From Candidatus Nitrosotenuis cloacae (lineage in GTDB: Archaea; Thermoproteota; Nitrososphaeria; Nitrososphaerales; Nitrosopumilaceae): a DNA stretch of 64,000 bases. The DNA lies in the NCBI RefSeq assembly GCF_000955905.1, contig NZ_CP011097.1, forward strand, positions 1,080,582 to 1,144,581, given 5' to 3'. Under the pieces are notes generated by a model that had not been told where the DNA came from, made no database searches, and worked only from the letters and a program-made list of their open reading frames with translations. Every line of letters begins with the position of its first letter. The first letter of the stretch is position 1. A program made the translations under genes and the position numbers. Below are positions 49,804 through 58,808 of this stretch, piece after piece.

Positions 49804-50237
49804 TGTCCGATATTACAGTCCGCAAAATACTCGAGTCCGACCTTGATGTCGGCTTTTTAGAGTCGCTGGATTCGCTAAGAAAGGCAAGTGATCTGGACAA
49901 AAACAAGGCCAAGCAGATCCTAGAAAAGATAAGCCAAAACCCAGATCATACCATATTTGTGGCCCAATACCAAGGAAGGATAGTTGGTTCAACAACCCTA
50001 CTAATTGAACAGAAATTCATCCATGGTGGAGGCAAGGTTGGCCACATCGAGGATGTCGTGATCTCAAAAGAATACCAATCAAAGGGAATAGGCGTAGTCA
50101 TAATCAAGGCCGTACTGGAATACGCAAAATCCCAGGGCTGCTACAAAACAATACTGGACTGCGATGATTCTGTCAAGCCATTCTATGAGAAACTAGGCTT
50201 TGCCAAGCATTCAAACGGAATGCGGTACGACCACTAG
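49803..50237 (+). CDS. GNA1-like N-acetyltransferase (glucosamine-6-phosphate type)
   Basis: A 144-residue GNAT enzyme that resembles the eukaryotic glucosamine-6-phosphate N-acetyltransferase GNA1 more than bacterial GNATs: EQKFIHGGGKVGHIEDVVIS, the acetyl-CoA loop YQSKGIGVVIIKAVLEYAKSQGCYKTILDC and PFYEKLGFAKHSNGMRY, in the GNA1 order. It would make GlcNAc-6-P in the eukaryote-like order of UDP-GlcNAc synthesis. Start overlaps the preceding stop by one base (TAATG); the end overlaps the next gene by 4 bp (CTAG). Confidence 0.85.
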   Translation: MSDITVRKILESDLDVGFLESLDSLRKASDLDKNKAKQILEKISQNPDHTIFVAQYQGRIVGSTTLLIEQKFIHGGGKVGHIEDVVISKEYQSKGIGVVIIKAVLEYAKSQGCYKTILDCDDSVKPFYEKLGFAKHSNGMRYDH

Positions 50238-50656
50238 AAGAATTCCTTGATTGGTCGCTTTTTTGTCCTAAACAAAAATGCACCCGCTGCCATTACAGCA
50301 AATGATACTCCCATGAATAATGGCGGAATCGTCTCAACGGTATAGACCCTATAGTTGGGGTCAATATTTTGAATCATATAATTTGCAGAAAGCATTCCAG
50401 CAAACAGAACAATTCCGCCTGCCAGGATCAATCCGCCAATTTGTCTTGAGCCATATCGCTTTGCCATGATGAATGCAGTTCCAGCAAGGCTTGATGCAGG
50501 TGCAACTCCAATTGAGATGTACATTAGGATCTTTGCCTCAGGCTCCACCTCTACGTTTGGATTTGTCAGATAATTGTATAGGACATTAATCTCGCCTGCA
50601 AACATTACAAAAAGGCCAAGTGCAGCAATTGCAATGTATTTTTCAATTCCTGCCAT
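50234..50656 (-). CDS. Four-helix membrane protein
   Basis: A 140-residue protein with four predicted membrane helices (about 8-27, 43-66, 75-92, 112-130) and a basic C-terminus (RTKKRPIKEFF). Helices have many Gly and Ala. No family recognised. Convergent with the GNA1-like gene, both stops lying in CTAG. Confidence 0.65.
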   Translation of the reverse strand: MAGIEKYIAIAALGLFVMFAGEINVLYNYLTNPNVEVEPEAKILMYISIGVAPASSLAGTAFIMAKRYGSRQIGGLILAGGIVLFAGMLSANYMIQNIDPNYRVYTVETIPPLFMGVSFAVMAAGAFLFRTKKRPIKEFF

Positions 50657-50698
50657 GATATAGAAAATTTCTTGTAGATAAATAAACGGTGTGACCCT

Positions 50699-51739
50699 TT
50701 AGATTATTCCGACCAGTCCGGCAAGTTCTTTTCTGCATGCAGCACCTAATTGTTCTGCTGCCTTTTCTGGCGCAACCGAATTCAAAAACACTCCATAACC
50801 CCGCTCAAGGCCGGACCATGCTGATGTTAGAGGATACACCTCAATGTGCCAATGGATTTGTCTGCTGTTTTTCTTCTCAGGTGATAGATGAAACACCAAG
50901 TTGTATGAGACGTTTTTGAGTGAGTTGGACAGTCCGCCAAGTGTTGCCCTTAGCATGAGGGACAGATCATTGATTTCTTTTTGCGTGATTTTGGAAAAAC
51001 TAGTCGTGTGTTTTTTTGGACAAATCCAGTATTCGTATGGGTGTGATGGTGCCCAAGGGCAAAACGCCAAAAATCCTTCGGTTTGGAGCACCTGTCTTGG
51101 ACCACCAGTCTCGGCATTTACCGACTGGCATAGTGGACATGCCCCCTTTTCGTTTAGGATTCTGTGCGAGGACTCGGCTTCGGCCTCAATTAGTGGAGGG
51201 ATTGTGGAAAATGTGACTAAATTGATGTGAGGGTGCGCAGTTACGCTTCCTGCCTCTTTTCCGTGATTAATGTAAATTGAAACATAGGTTACGCCCCTTT
51301 GGGTGTAGAGCCATCGCATCCTGTCTTGTATGACAACCAAAATGTTTGACCACTGCTCAACTGATATGGTGGCCAGTGAGTCCTTGTGTTTTTCAGATGC
51401 CACCAGAATGTAGTGGTATCCATATGCAGGTTCTGAATATAGTGGCCTATCGCTGTACGAGTTTTCCGCAGAAATAGAGACTGCCGGATTTTTGCTCTCA
51501 AAGACTCGGACCGTCCAGTCTTCGACGTAGTTGTCTTCCGAGTCCTGCAGCCTTTGCAGCATTCCGTCCTTTGCAACCAATGACAACAATGATGGATTGG
51601 TCATGGATTCATTTCCAGGACAAAACGGACATTTCTTGGAGTCATCTATTTTGTCGTCGTTTTGTGAGACGATGGCAAATCTTTCTGAGATGTAGTCCTT
51701 TCGCATCGTCCCCATATTCGATAGTATGAATGCGTGCAT
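50699..51739 (-). CDS. galT: Galactose-1-phosphate uridylyltransferase-like protein
   Basis: HIT-superfamily nucleotidyl transferase of 346 residues: a zinc pair CPFCPGNE (about 38-45) at the start, CPLCQ further on, the active-site loop TAHPHINLVTF and the second HIT half HWHIEVYPLTSAW. In E. coli GalT the loop is HPHGQ; the Gln that follows the nucleophile is Asn here (HPHIN). Sugar and nucleotide specificity may therefore differ. No galK or galE nearby; a role in glycan nucleotide-sugar exchange is inference. Confidence 0.85.
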   Translation of the reverse strand: MHAFILSNMGTMRKDYISERFAIVSQNDDKIDDSKKCPFCPGNESMTNPSLLSLVAKDGMLQRLQDSEDNYVEDWTVRVFESKNPAVSISAENSYSDRPLYSEPAYGYHYILVASEKHKDSLATISVEQWSNILVVIQDRMRWLYTQRGVTYVSIYINHGKEAGSVTAHPHINLVTFSTIPPLIEAEAESSHRILNEKGACPLCQSVNAETGGPRQVLQTEGFLAFCPWAPSHPYEYWICPKKHTTSFSKITQKEINDLSLMLRATLGGLSNSLKNVSYNLVFHLSPEKKNSRQIHWHIEVYPLTSAWSGLERGYGVFLNSVAPEKAAEQLGAACRKELAGLVGII

Positions 51740-51830
51740 GATAAAACCTTTTCAAAGATCGCAAATTGATTTTGGGTCAGCTGAAAGTTTAAAGTGATCT
51801 AGGATCAGTTTTCAAAAAGGGCAACTCAGA

Positions 51831-53111
51831 ATGTCGGACAATTCCAAAGTGAAAATGGTTTATGTTTTGTTGGACGGAGTCGGCGACTTGCCACATCCGG
51901 ATCTAAAAGGAACCACACCGCTAGATTATGCAAAAACTCCAAGCCTTGATAGAATGACAAAAAATGGCGCAATGGGAGAGGTCATATCAGTTGGAAAGGG
52001 AATCGCACCGGAATCCGACATTGCAGTCTTTAACATGCTTGGCTACAAGTTTCAGCACTCGGAATACGCAGGAAGAGGTGTAATTGAGGCAATCGGAACC
52101 GGAATTGACTTTAAAGATGGTGACTTGGCGTTGCGTGGAAACTTTGCAACACTTGATGATTCAGGCATCATATCTGATAGGCGTGCAGGTCGTAAAATAG
52201 AGAAAGAAGACGCACTAGCAGTATCAAAGGAAATCGAGGACACCATACAATTCTCAGAGCCTGGCGCATCAGTTGTTGTTACGCCAACAATAGGACATCG
52301 GGTTGTGGTTAGAATTCGTTGTGAGGGCAAACAGTTATCATCAGAAATTACAAACACAGACCCAGCATATTCACGGGTGGATGGCATGGGAATTGCCAAG
52401 GCAGTTGGAGATTATCTGAAAATAGAGCGATGTCTACCATTAAAGGACGTTCCAAATTCTGCGCTTACTGCCAAACTAGTAAATGAGTTCACAGAACAAT
52501 CACTGAAAATTCTCAGGGAAAGTAAGACCAACCAGATCAGAAAACAGCAGGGCAAGAAAATGCTCAATTCCATTTTACTTCGAGACGCCGGCAACCATTA
52601 TCCAAAGGTAGTTCCAATCAATGACTTGTATTCAATGAGATTTTCATGTATAGTGGACATGCCAGTGGAAATCGGCATATCCGAGGTGCTCAAGATGCGC
52701 ACATTCAATGCTGGCGGTCTGACAGACTATGAGGAAAAGGCCCGTGTGGCAGCAAAGGCAATGGAGACGGAAAATGCAATCTATGTTCATCTGAAAGGCC
52801 CAGACGAATTCGGCCACGACGGCGACGCAATCGGAAAGATGAAAAACATTGAGGAAATTGATCAGCGATTCTTTGGCACACTACTTGATAATATTGACAC
52901 TAGCAAGGTAGCAATAGTGGTATCAGCGGATCATTCCACGCCATGCATCAACAAGGGCCACTCGGATGATCCAGTACCGGTCTTGGTTTCTGGCGATATG
53001 GTAAAAAAAGACAACAGCACAAGATACACAGAGCGAAACGCAAAGCTTGGAAGCATCGGACTATTGGAAGGTGCCCAAGTGGTAAAGACTGCAATTCAGT
53101 TAATCATATAG
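51831..53111 (+). CDS. apgM: 2,3-bisphosphoglycerate-independent phosphoglycerate mutase, archaeal type
   Basis: Interconverts 3- and 2-phosphoglycerate in glycolysis/gluconeogenesis. Alkaline-phosphatase-like fold: VYVLLDGVGDLPHPDLKGTTPLDYAKTPSLDRM, GKGIAPESDIAVFNMLGY (with the phosphoserine region), GRGVIEAIGTGI, HLKGPDEFGHDGDAIGKM and VSADHSTPCINKGHSDDPVPVL with the metal ligands. 426 residues, typical for archaeal ApgM, shorter than bacterial GpmI. A TATA-like box lies within 51783-51792 upstream. Confidence 0.95.
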   Translation: MSDNSKVKMVYVLLDGVGDLPHPDLKGTTPLDYAKTPSLDRMTKNGAMGEVISVGKGIAPESDIAVFNMLGYKFQHSEYAGRGVIEAIGTGIDFKDGDLALRGNFATLDDSGIISDRRAGRKIEKEDALAVSKEIEDTIQFSEPGASVVVTPTIGHRVVVRIRCEGKQLSSEITNTDPAYSRVDGMGIAKAVGDYLKIERCLPLKDVPNSALTAKLVNEFTEQSLKILRESKTNQIRKQQGKKMLNSILLRDAGNHYPKVVPINDLYSMRFSCIVDMPVEIGISEVLKMRTFNAGGLTDYEEKARVAAKAMETENAIYVHLKGPDEFGHDGDAIGKMKNIEEIDQRFFGTLLDNIDTSKVAIVVSADHSTPCINKGHSDDPVPVLVSGDMVKKDNSTRYTERNAKLGSIGLLEGAQVVKTAIQLII

Positions 53112-53664
53112 TGAATGGCAAGATCTGCCCAGAACGCCTAATTTCTCCTACCTTCTGTCGCATCGCATCCACATCAATACTATGATACATTCCAGTAGAA
53201 TGTGCCAGCTTGTCCATTGCCCGCCCCAGAACGGAAAGGCAGATGGTGTTCTCGGCTTTTTGGTAATGAACTAGGGCAGCTGCAATCAGTATGATTCCCT
53301 GAACTAGGTCTTTTTCGCCCTCGTAGCATTTTTTCCATACGCTCTCTAGGACCTCGTGGGCCTCCCAGAACCGCTCCTCGTTAAAATAAAATATCCCCTG
53401 CTTGATTGCATCCTCTTTTTCAATGTGCTCCTCGATTACCTGTCTTGCATGATCAAGGGGTGCAATTGGTGATAGTTTGTAGATCAGCTTATCCATTACC
53501 AGCTTGCTAATTGACACATCAAACTCGACATATTTTGTGGCGACTCGGCAATCCCTAATTGTACAGTTCAGTGCAGTCCCAAGATGTCTTGCCTTTGCAA
53601 GCAGCTCGCCAGTATCACTTGGGCCGTATCCAGTGTTTTTGAGGTGCAACATGAATCGGTCCAA
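53104..53664 (-). CDS. DUF309-containing protein
   Basis: A 186-residue protein. Residues about 85-150 hold the DUF309 helical core (GIFYFNEERFWEAHEVLESVW and GIILIAAALVHYQKAE). The N-terminal half (residues 1-80, FMLHLKNTGYGPSDTGELLA) is a separate piece of unknown type. DUF309 occurs in archaea, bacteria and plant chloroplasts; function unknown. Convergent with apgM, overlapping 8 bp. Confidence 0.75.
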   Translation of the reverse strand: MDRFMLHLKNTGYGPSDTGELLAKARHLGTALNCTIRDCRVATKYVEFDVSISKLVMDKLIYKLSPIAPLDHARQVIEEHIEKEDAIKQGIFYFNEERFWEAHEVLESVWKKCYEGEKDLVQGIILIAAALVHYQKAENTICLSVLGRAMDKLAHSTGMYHSIDVDAMRQKVGEIRRSGQILPFTI

Positions 53665-53750
53665 TGGATTGTGTGGGATTGATTTTTCTTAAATCTCTTC
53701 GTGATTTCCAATCAAGGTTTATATGAAATGGAAAAACGAGGCAAGAATAC

Positions 53751-54098
53751 ATGTCAATAGAAACACTCAGCGATGTAAACAATACATTCCTCTCAAGAAG
53801 AGAGATTGTTTGCAATTTCAAGGGCTTGGCAGGCAAGCTCAAAAAGCTAGACGCAGCAGACATGATTTCAAAACAATTCAAGCTTGACGGCAAGGTAATC
53901 ATTCCAATTTTCATGAAAAACCACTCTGGGAGACCAGAAGTAACTGGAACCTTCTATGTGTATGAGAGTGAAGAGTTGGCAAAAAAGCAGGTCAACCCAA
54001 CCATTTTCAAGAGACTAGATAAAATCAAAGCTGCAATTGCGGCTGCTGCTCCAAAAGAGGAAACAGCGGCAGAAGAGCCAAAAGAGGCTAGCTCATAA
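53751..54098 (+). CDS. rps24e: 30S ribosomal protein S24e
   Basis: A 115-residue archaeal/eukaryotic ribosomal protein: NNTFLSRREIVCNFKGLAGK, then AADMISKQFKLDGKVIIPIFMKNHSGRPEVTGTFYVYESEE, the S24e fold (TxFGxGxSxG region reads NHSGRPEVTG here, a divergent version). The C-terminal tail is Ala/Glu-rich (AAAAPKEETAAEEP). A clear TATA-like GTTTATATG (53715-53724) precedes it. The stop overlaps the S27ae ATG (TAATG). Confidence 0.9.
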   Translation: MSIETLSDVNNTFLSRREIVCNFKGLAGKLKKLDAADMISKQFKLDGKVIIPIFMKNHSGRPEVTGTFYVYESEELAKKQVNPTIFKRLDKIKAAIAAAAPKEETAAEEPKEASS

Positions 54099-54277
54099 TG
54101 GCAGACAAAAAGGCAAAAGCAAAGGCAACCGGCATTGCATCATACTATAAAATTTCTGGCGACAAGGCAACCCGAGTACACAAGTCCTGCTCCAGGTGTG
54201 GCAAGGGCGTATTCATGTCGGATCACAAAAACAGAAAGACCTGCGGCAAGTGCGGCCTAACTGAATTCATTCAGTAG
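54098..54277 (+). CDS. rps27ae: 30S ribosomal protein S27ae
   Basis: A 59-residue protein with a basic N-terminus and a C4 zinc ribbon (CSRCGKG ... CGKCGLTEF), the typical archaeal S27ae. ATG 54098 overlaps the S24e stop by one base, so the two ribosomal genes form the usual coupled pair. Its end overlaps the convergent HEFLH gene by 7 bp. Confidence 0.95.
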   Translation: MADKKAKAKATGIASYYKISGDKATRVHKSCSRCGKGVFMSDHKNRKTCGKCGLTEFIQ

Positions 54278-54978
54278 AGCTTCTTTTTTCGCAGTTTAGA
54301 TTCACGTTCTTCGTATTCTTTGATCTTTTGTAGTAGGTTTTGATTCAGGCTTACCTTGGCAAGGGCTTCTGCGGATAGCTTGACGGTGTTTGCATCTAGT
54401 GCCACATTTGTTACTGGTAGTTGCTTTGATATCCAAAACTTCTCTGTCTTGTCTTCTAGTTTATAGTCCTTGAATCCAGTTGGGAATTTTTTTGTAATAT
54501 GTGTGAGTAGGGTTTGATCAGAAAAGACTGCCCTTGGCTCAAATAGCCGGGTGCTATCGGCATAAGTGTTCTCAAATAGACTTGAGGATACTTCATCTGA
54601 TAACATTTCCATTTTTGAGATTTTGCGAATCAGCTCCAAATAATGCAGAAATTCGTGCGCCAGTATAGCATGAATTGTTCCCTTGAGTCCAAATGCCACA
54701 AGTGGGGCTGAAATCTGGATTACAACTTGAAATTTTTCCTCAAAGAATACCGGAATGGTTCTTGCAAATAATATTCCATATTGAAACGACATGTCTGCAC
54801 CGCTAGTCAAGATAACGGACGGCTCTACGTACGATATTGGGTATGTGGTGCCCGATGCCTTTTCAATTCTTTGTATGCCAGCACTTACAAGCTCAAATCT
54901 TTCTAGTATGGCATCATGGATGTCTTGTGGGAGCAGTCCCTTTTGGTATGCCTCTCTTACCTTTACTAGATGATCCAA
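54271..54978 (-). CDS. HEFLH-motif putative metalloprotease
   Basis: A 235-residue protein with a zinc-protease-like HEFLH at 108-112 inside a helix (GTIHAILAHEFLHYLELI), preceded by a strand region (FQVVIQISAPLVAFG), the usual order of gluzincin/SprT-like active sites. A third ligand is not obvious (candidates are Glu or Asp in KMEMLSDEV). The C-terminal 40 residues form a charged coiled coil (QKIKEYEERESKLRKKK). No named family known to me; protease activity is inferred from one motif. Confidence 0.65.
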   Translation of the reverse strand: MDHLVKVREAYQKGLLPQDIHDAILERFELVSAGIQRIEKASGTTYPISYVEPSVILTSGADMSFQYGILFARTIPVFFEEKFQVVIQISAPLVAFGLKGTIHAILAHEFLHYLELIRKISKMEMLSDEVSSSLFENTYADSTRLFEPRAVFSDQTLLTHITKKFPTGFKDYKLEDKTEKFWISKQLPVTNVALDANTVKLSAEALAKVSLNQNLLQKIKEYEERESKLRKKKLY

Positions 54979-55011
54979 CGGTATGATTCAAAATAACACG
55001 TGTAAAAAGCC

Positions 55012-56169
55012 TTAGTGTATGTTTACTTCATCAAAATCAAATCTTTCCAGCTTTGATTTGTTTGATATTAGATCAGAGACATTTGGGAAAATATCTTCGC
55101 CTGCAACAAAGTGCTTTAGTGGAACTCCACCATCCAGTTTCATGAAAAGGTAAAACGAGTTTTGCGATTCCACGCCATACTTGATAGAGTGAATATTTTT
55201 TTCCGATCGTTTGCCGGACTTTTCATAGATTGCCACAGTGTTGTTGCTTAGTTCGTCCAGCTTGACAAGGTTCTCTGGGATTATGGGATTCTCTGTTGTA
55301 ATGTAGAGTCTTACCTTTGATACAAATGGAATTGGTCCCTGCGGAATCTTTGATATTTGCTTTAGGCCTAGTATTGTGATTTTGTCTGACTGTATCTTGT
55401 CTGGGATTTTGGGCCTTCTTTTCTTTGGGTTTAACAGCTTGGCAAAAAACGGCCTACCTTTTCCCAATACAGCGCTGGTAGTGTCCTCACCACCAATCCA
55501 GGTTATCTTTGCCTGGGTGGCGCCAAATTTATCAAAGAAATACCTGGAGATCATACCCTCTACACTATCAAATTCCGTCATGCCGTGTCTTTGGCACGTG
55601 ACACAGCCTTTTCCAAGGCAATTCTGGCACGGCTTTTGCTTTTGAGGAATGTCTCGGACCGGCTTGACATACCTGCCGGCAACATAGAGCGATTTGGAGT
55701 GAGCCTCGCATGATTCGGTCTTGAAATCAACAGTTATGGTAAGGTCTGGATCGGCCACATTGTGATTACGCTTGGTCTTGCGGGAAAACTGTTTTGCCAG
55801 CTCGCGAGTGATACTTGTTTTTATGCCATCGATTCCTTTGAGCTTGAATTGTGATCTTAGATGATCGTCCCTGTCCAGAACTGATGGCTTTAGCTTGGCA
55901 CCAATCAGAAACGTTTTGAAATCATAAACGGATGATGCCTCTTTCATCTTGTCCAAATAGAAATAAAGTGTATCGAACACATTCTTGCACACATAGCATT
56001 TTTTGTTTTTTGATTTGATCTTTTTGCGGATTTTTTGGCCCAACAATTTGTTTGATGCAAGGCCTAGCCTTTTTGCAAATAATCTCCCAAGACAATGATC
56101 ACATAGATCATGTTCTGAGAGGATCTTTTTTGATAATGACACCACTGGGGTGAATTTGTCTTGGGTCAC
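55012..56169 (-). CDS. pus10: tRNA pseudouridine synthase Pus10
   Basis: Makes pseudouridine 54 (and 55) in the tRNA T-loop. N-terminal THUMP-like part with four Cys (CDHCLGRLFAKRLG, CYVCKN), typical for Pus10; the catalytic region is WIGGEDTTSAVLGKGRPFFAKLLNPKKR with the catalytic Asp in GGED; and the C-terminus carries GVPLKHFVAGEDIFPNVSDLI. An extra CxxC pair (CQNCLGKGCVTCQ) lies in the insert. 385 residues, normal. It is followed by the HEFLH gene and preceded by SRP54 on the same strand. Confidence 0.93.
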   Translation of the reverse strand: MTQDKFTPVVSLSKKILSEHDLCDHCLGRLFAKRLGLASNKLLGQKIRKKIKSKNKKCYVCKNVFDTLYFYLDKMKEASSVYDFKTFLIGAKLKPSVLDRDDHLRSQFKLKGIDGIKTSITRELAKQFSRKTKRNHNVADPDLTITVDFKTESCEAHSKSLYVAGRYVKPVRDIPQKQKPCQNCLGKGCVTCQRHGMTEFDSVEGMISRYFFDKFGATQAKITWIGGEDTTSAVLGKGRPFFAKLLNPKKRRPKIPDKIQSDKITILGLKQISKIPQGPIPFVSKVRLYITTENPIIPENLVKLDELSNNTVAIYEKSGKRSEKNIHSIKYGVESQNSFYLFMKLDGGVPLKHFVAGEDIFPNVSDLISNKSKLERFDFDEVNIH

Positions 56170-56209
56170 GATGAAATTTTTTTGGTAAAATCAGCTATTA
56201 GTGGTTTGC

Positions 56210-57535
56210 CTAACCCATACCCATTTTACGCAAGAAGCCCTGCATCTGTCTTCCCTTTGCTGCCTTCATCATGCCCTTGGAGTTTTTGTAATTTTTGAGC
56301 AGCTCCTTTACCTCGTGCTCCGGCCAGCCAGAACCGCGCGCAATTCTTTTGATTCTAGATGCGTTTAACAAGTCAGGGTCTGCCTTTTCTGTCTTTGACA
56401 TGCTTTGTATGATGTAGCGCCACCTCTGGACTCGAGTCTCCATCTGCTCTACTTGGTCCTCCTTTACCATTCCGGAGAGTCCCGGCATGTTGTCCAAGAA
56501 TCCCTTGAGGGATCCTACCTTTGATACTTCTTCTAGCTGGAAATAGAAATCATCCATATTCATCTTGCCGCTAGAGATTCTCTTTAGTCGCACATCATCT
56601 GCTTCGTTTTCCAGCCGCTTTGCCAGATCAAGCACTGCCTGAATGTCTCCCATTCCAAGTAGCCTTCCGACAAATCTTGTCGGCGAGAACAATTCCAAAT
56701 CATCGACCCGCTCGCCGGTTCCAATGTACATTACCTTGGCGCCAGTTGCCGCCGATGCTGCAAGCGCACCGCCTCCTTTGGCAGATGAATCCAGTTTTGT
56801 GATTATGATTCCGCCTACAGGTACAGTCTTGTGAAATGATTCCGCTTGGTGGTAGCATTGCTGGCCTATTGTACCATCTATTACCAGCAAGGCAAGATCT
56901 GGATCGGTTACTTTGCCGATTTCTTTCATTTCGTCTAGCAGGTCTTTTTCTTCCTTGTGTCGACCGGCAGTATCAATTAGCATGATATCCAGGGCATGGT
57001 TTGCAAAGTGTTTCAGTCCGTTTTTGACAATTCCTGGTGCGTCCTTGTTGTTTTCCTCTCCATACACTTCGACGCCAGATTTCTCACAGTTTGTCTTTAG
57101 CTGAACTAGTGCCCCAGGCCTGTAGGTGTCTGCGCCAATCACTCCAACCTTGTAACCTTGTTTTGTTAGAAACTTGGCGAGCTTGCCAGTAATAGTTGTT
57201 TTTCCGCTTCCTTGGATTCCAAGCAATAATACCTTGTTTAGCTTGCCAGGCTTGAATGCAAAGTCATTTTCCTTGCCCAGCAATCCTGCCAATTCATCAT
57301 ATAGAATTTTAATAATGTGATCTTTTCTGGACAGTCCTGGTGGTGGGGTCTCTTCCAGTGAGCGTTTCTTGAGATTTTCAGCAATTCGTATTGCAAGATC
57401 AATTTTGACATCAGCACTTAGTAATGATTTTAGAACATCGTTTGCCAGCTGCTTGATTAGTTCTTCGTCTATTCCGGATGAGCTGACAATTTTTTTGATT
57501 GCTGCGCGCAGTCCAGTCTTGAGATTATCCAGCAT
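56210..57535 (-). CDS. srp54: Signal recognition particle 54-kDa protein
   Basis: GTPase that binds signal sequences and SRP RNA and delivers ribosomes to the membrane. N domain (1-90), G domain with [18 protein letters not shown] (P-loop), [32 protein letters not shown] and [12 protein letters not shown], and a Met-rich M domain with LPGLSGMV-type and [10 protein letters not shown] motifs. 441 residues. It begins 11 bp inside the end of the dph6 gene. Confidence 0.97.
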   Translation of the reverse strand: MLDNLKTGLRAAIKKIVSSSGIDEELIKQLANDVLKSLLSADVKIDLAIRIAENLKKRSLEETPPPGLSRKDHIIKILYDELAGLLGKENDFAFKPGKLNKVLLLGIQGSGKTTITGKLAKFLTKQGYKVGVIGADTYRPGALVQLKTNCEKSGVEVYGEENNKDAPGIVKNGLKHFANHALDIMLIDTAGRHKEEKDLLDEMKEIGKVTDPDLALLVIDGTIGQQCYHQAESFHKTVPVGGIIITKLDSSAKGGGALAASAATGAKVMYIGTGERVDDLELFSPTRFVGRLLGMGDIQAVLDLAKRLENEADDVRLKRISSGKMNMDDFYFQLEEVSKVGSLKGFLDNMPGLSGMVKEDQVEQMETRVQRWRYIIQSMSKTEKADPDLLNASRIKRIARGSGWPEHEVKELLKNYKNSKGMMKAAKGRQMQGFLRKMGMG

Positions 57536-58217
57536 TGTTTTTCATCTTTGCAGCCAGTATTTCAAATCTTCCTCGGTAGCCATCCCAGATTTTCTTGGTG
57601 TCAGTGATTTCTATCATACCAGAAAAGAGAGGACAGTCCACCACAAATGTTTCTGCCTCACCACCTTCAAAACTCAAATTGAATCTGTGTTTTTCCGATT
57701 TTTCCATCAAATCAGTAAGATCCTGTCTTGTTATTTTTTTGCCAAGCCATGATTCATCCAATCCATCAGCAGAGACGGCAGTTATGATAAACTCAAAGTT
57801 ATGATCGAGTAATTCCACCATGTATTGTTTTTGATCTTTTTTCCAAATAGGTGTGATGATTTCCAGTCCTAGCTCTTTTGCCACGCCCTCAAATCGTGTT
57901 TTTTGAAATTCGCTTAGAATTCCGCCATGTACCACACCATCTATGCGGTGAGTCTGTTTTGCCTGCACCAGTCCTTCTTTGATTAGTTGCAGTTCCTGTG
58001 TGGTATTATCAGACTCTGATTGTATCATGATTTGTGGAATGTTCATGGCCTTTGCCTGAAGTGTTGTTTGGGATATGTTTGGGTGGTGCAAAAGATGGCT
58101 TTCCTCGGAACTAGCAAGGATTGTAATCAGGCAACTTATTGTGTGTCCCATTTTTTGCGCAGCATAAATTGCAAATGTACTGTCCTTTCCACCAGAGAAC
58201 AATGCAGCCACATTCAT
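57525..58217 (-). CDS. dph6: Diphthine-ammonia ligase (Dph6, ATP-pyrophosphatase)
   Basis: Last step of diphthamide formation on elongation factor 2. The ATP-PPase loop FSGGKDSTFAIYAAQKMGH is at the N-terminus; VHGGILSEFQKTRFE, ITPIWKKDQKQYM, and FEGGEAETFVVDCPLF are the other Dph6 (DUF71) signatures. 230 residues, the archaeal minimum form without the C-terminal extension of the yeast enzyme. Overlaps the srp54 start by 11 bp. Confidence 0.93.
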   Translation of the reverse strand: MNVAALFSGGKDSTFAIYAAQKMGHTISCLITILASSEESHLLHHPNISQTTLQAKAMNIPQIMIQSESDNTTQELQLIKEGLVQAKQTHRIDGVVHGGILSEFQKTRFEGVAKELGLEIITPIWKKDQKQYMVELLDHNFEFIITAVSADGLDESWLGKKITRQDLTDLMEKSEKHRFNLSFEGGEAETFVVDCPLFSGMIEITDTKKIWDGYRGRFEILAAKMKNNAG

Positions 58218-58347
58218 TGTTGTGTATTCATATCAGCTTAGGTATTAACTAGAGTCCTTCAACACTCATAATCGTCATCAAAAATCAGATGGCTTTTCCG
58301 ACCTATCATCAGGACCCTACTTTGAATTACACAATGATGTTATAGTT

Positions 58348-58758
58348 CTAACTCTTTATTCGCATGATTTTGGTTCTGTCCATTACCTTCCAGTATTCGA
58401 CAGTTTGTCCCTGCTCTAGCTTGCCTTGAACTTCTTCGTCAATCATTTGAACATCTATTGTCTCAAAGGTCTCGCTATCCATCAATTGGATTTGATCACC
58501 AGTAATTGAGATGATTTGTCCTGATCTTTTATCAATCAGCGGAATGTGTACCTGCATTGATACAGGGCTTACGTGTGGGCGTTTTTGTCCATCAAAGATT
58601 CCAACACCTACTATTCTTGCCTTTGCTGCGCCGTGCTTGCCTGGCTTGCTGGTATCATATTCAATGATTCTGCATGGCTCACCGGATGGCTGGTCAGATA
58701 CTGGGAGTAAAATGTAAGAGCCGATTTTTAGTGAACCCAAATCCGCAGGCTTGCTCAT
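58348..58758 (-). CDS. Translation factor aIF5A
   Basis: Promotes elongation and termination, especially at poly-proline stretches, and needs hypusine/deoxyhypusine. The modified lysine is Lys41 in TSKPGKHGAAKAR. 136 residues with the SH3-like N-domain and OB C-domain (HIPLIDKRSGQIISITGDQIQLMD). The poly-proline proteins at 31967-33686 would be natural clients. A TATA-like box (AATATTAAATAC on the minus strand, about 58780-58793) precedes it. Confidence 0.96.
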   Translation of the reverse strand: MSKPADLGSLKIGSYILLPVSDQPSGEPCRIIEYDTSKPGKHGAAKARIVGVGIFDGQKRPHVSPVSMQVHIPLIDKRSGQIISITGDQIQLMDSETFETIDVQMIDEEVQGKLEQGQTVEYWKVMDRTKIMRIKS

Positions 58759-58808
58759 ACTGTGACCAATTTATGCTCAGTATTTAATATTTATGAAGAA
58801 GATCGGGA

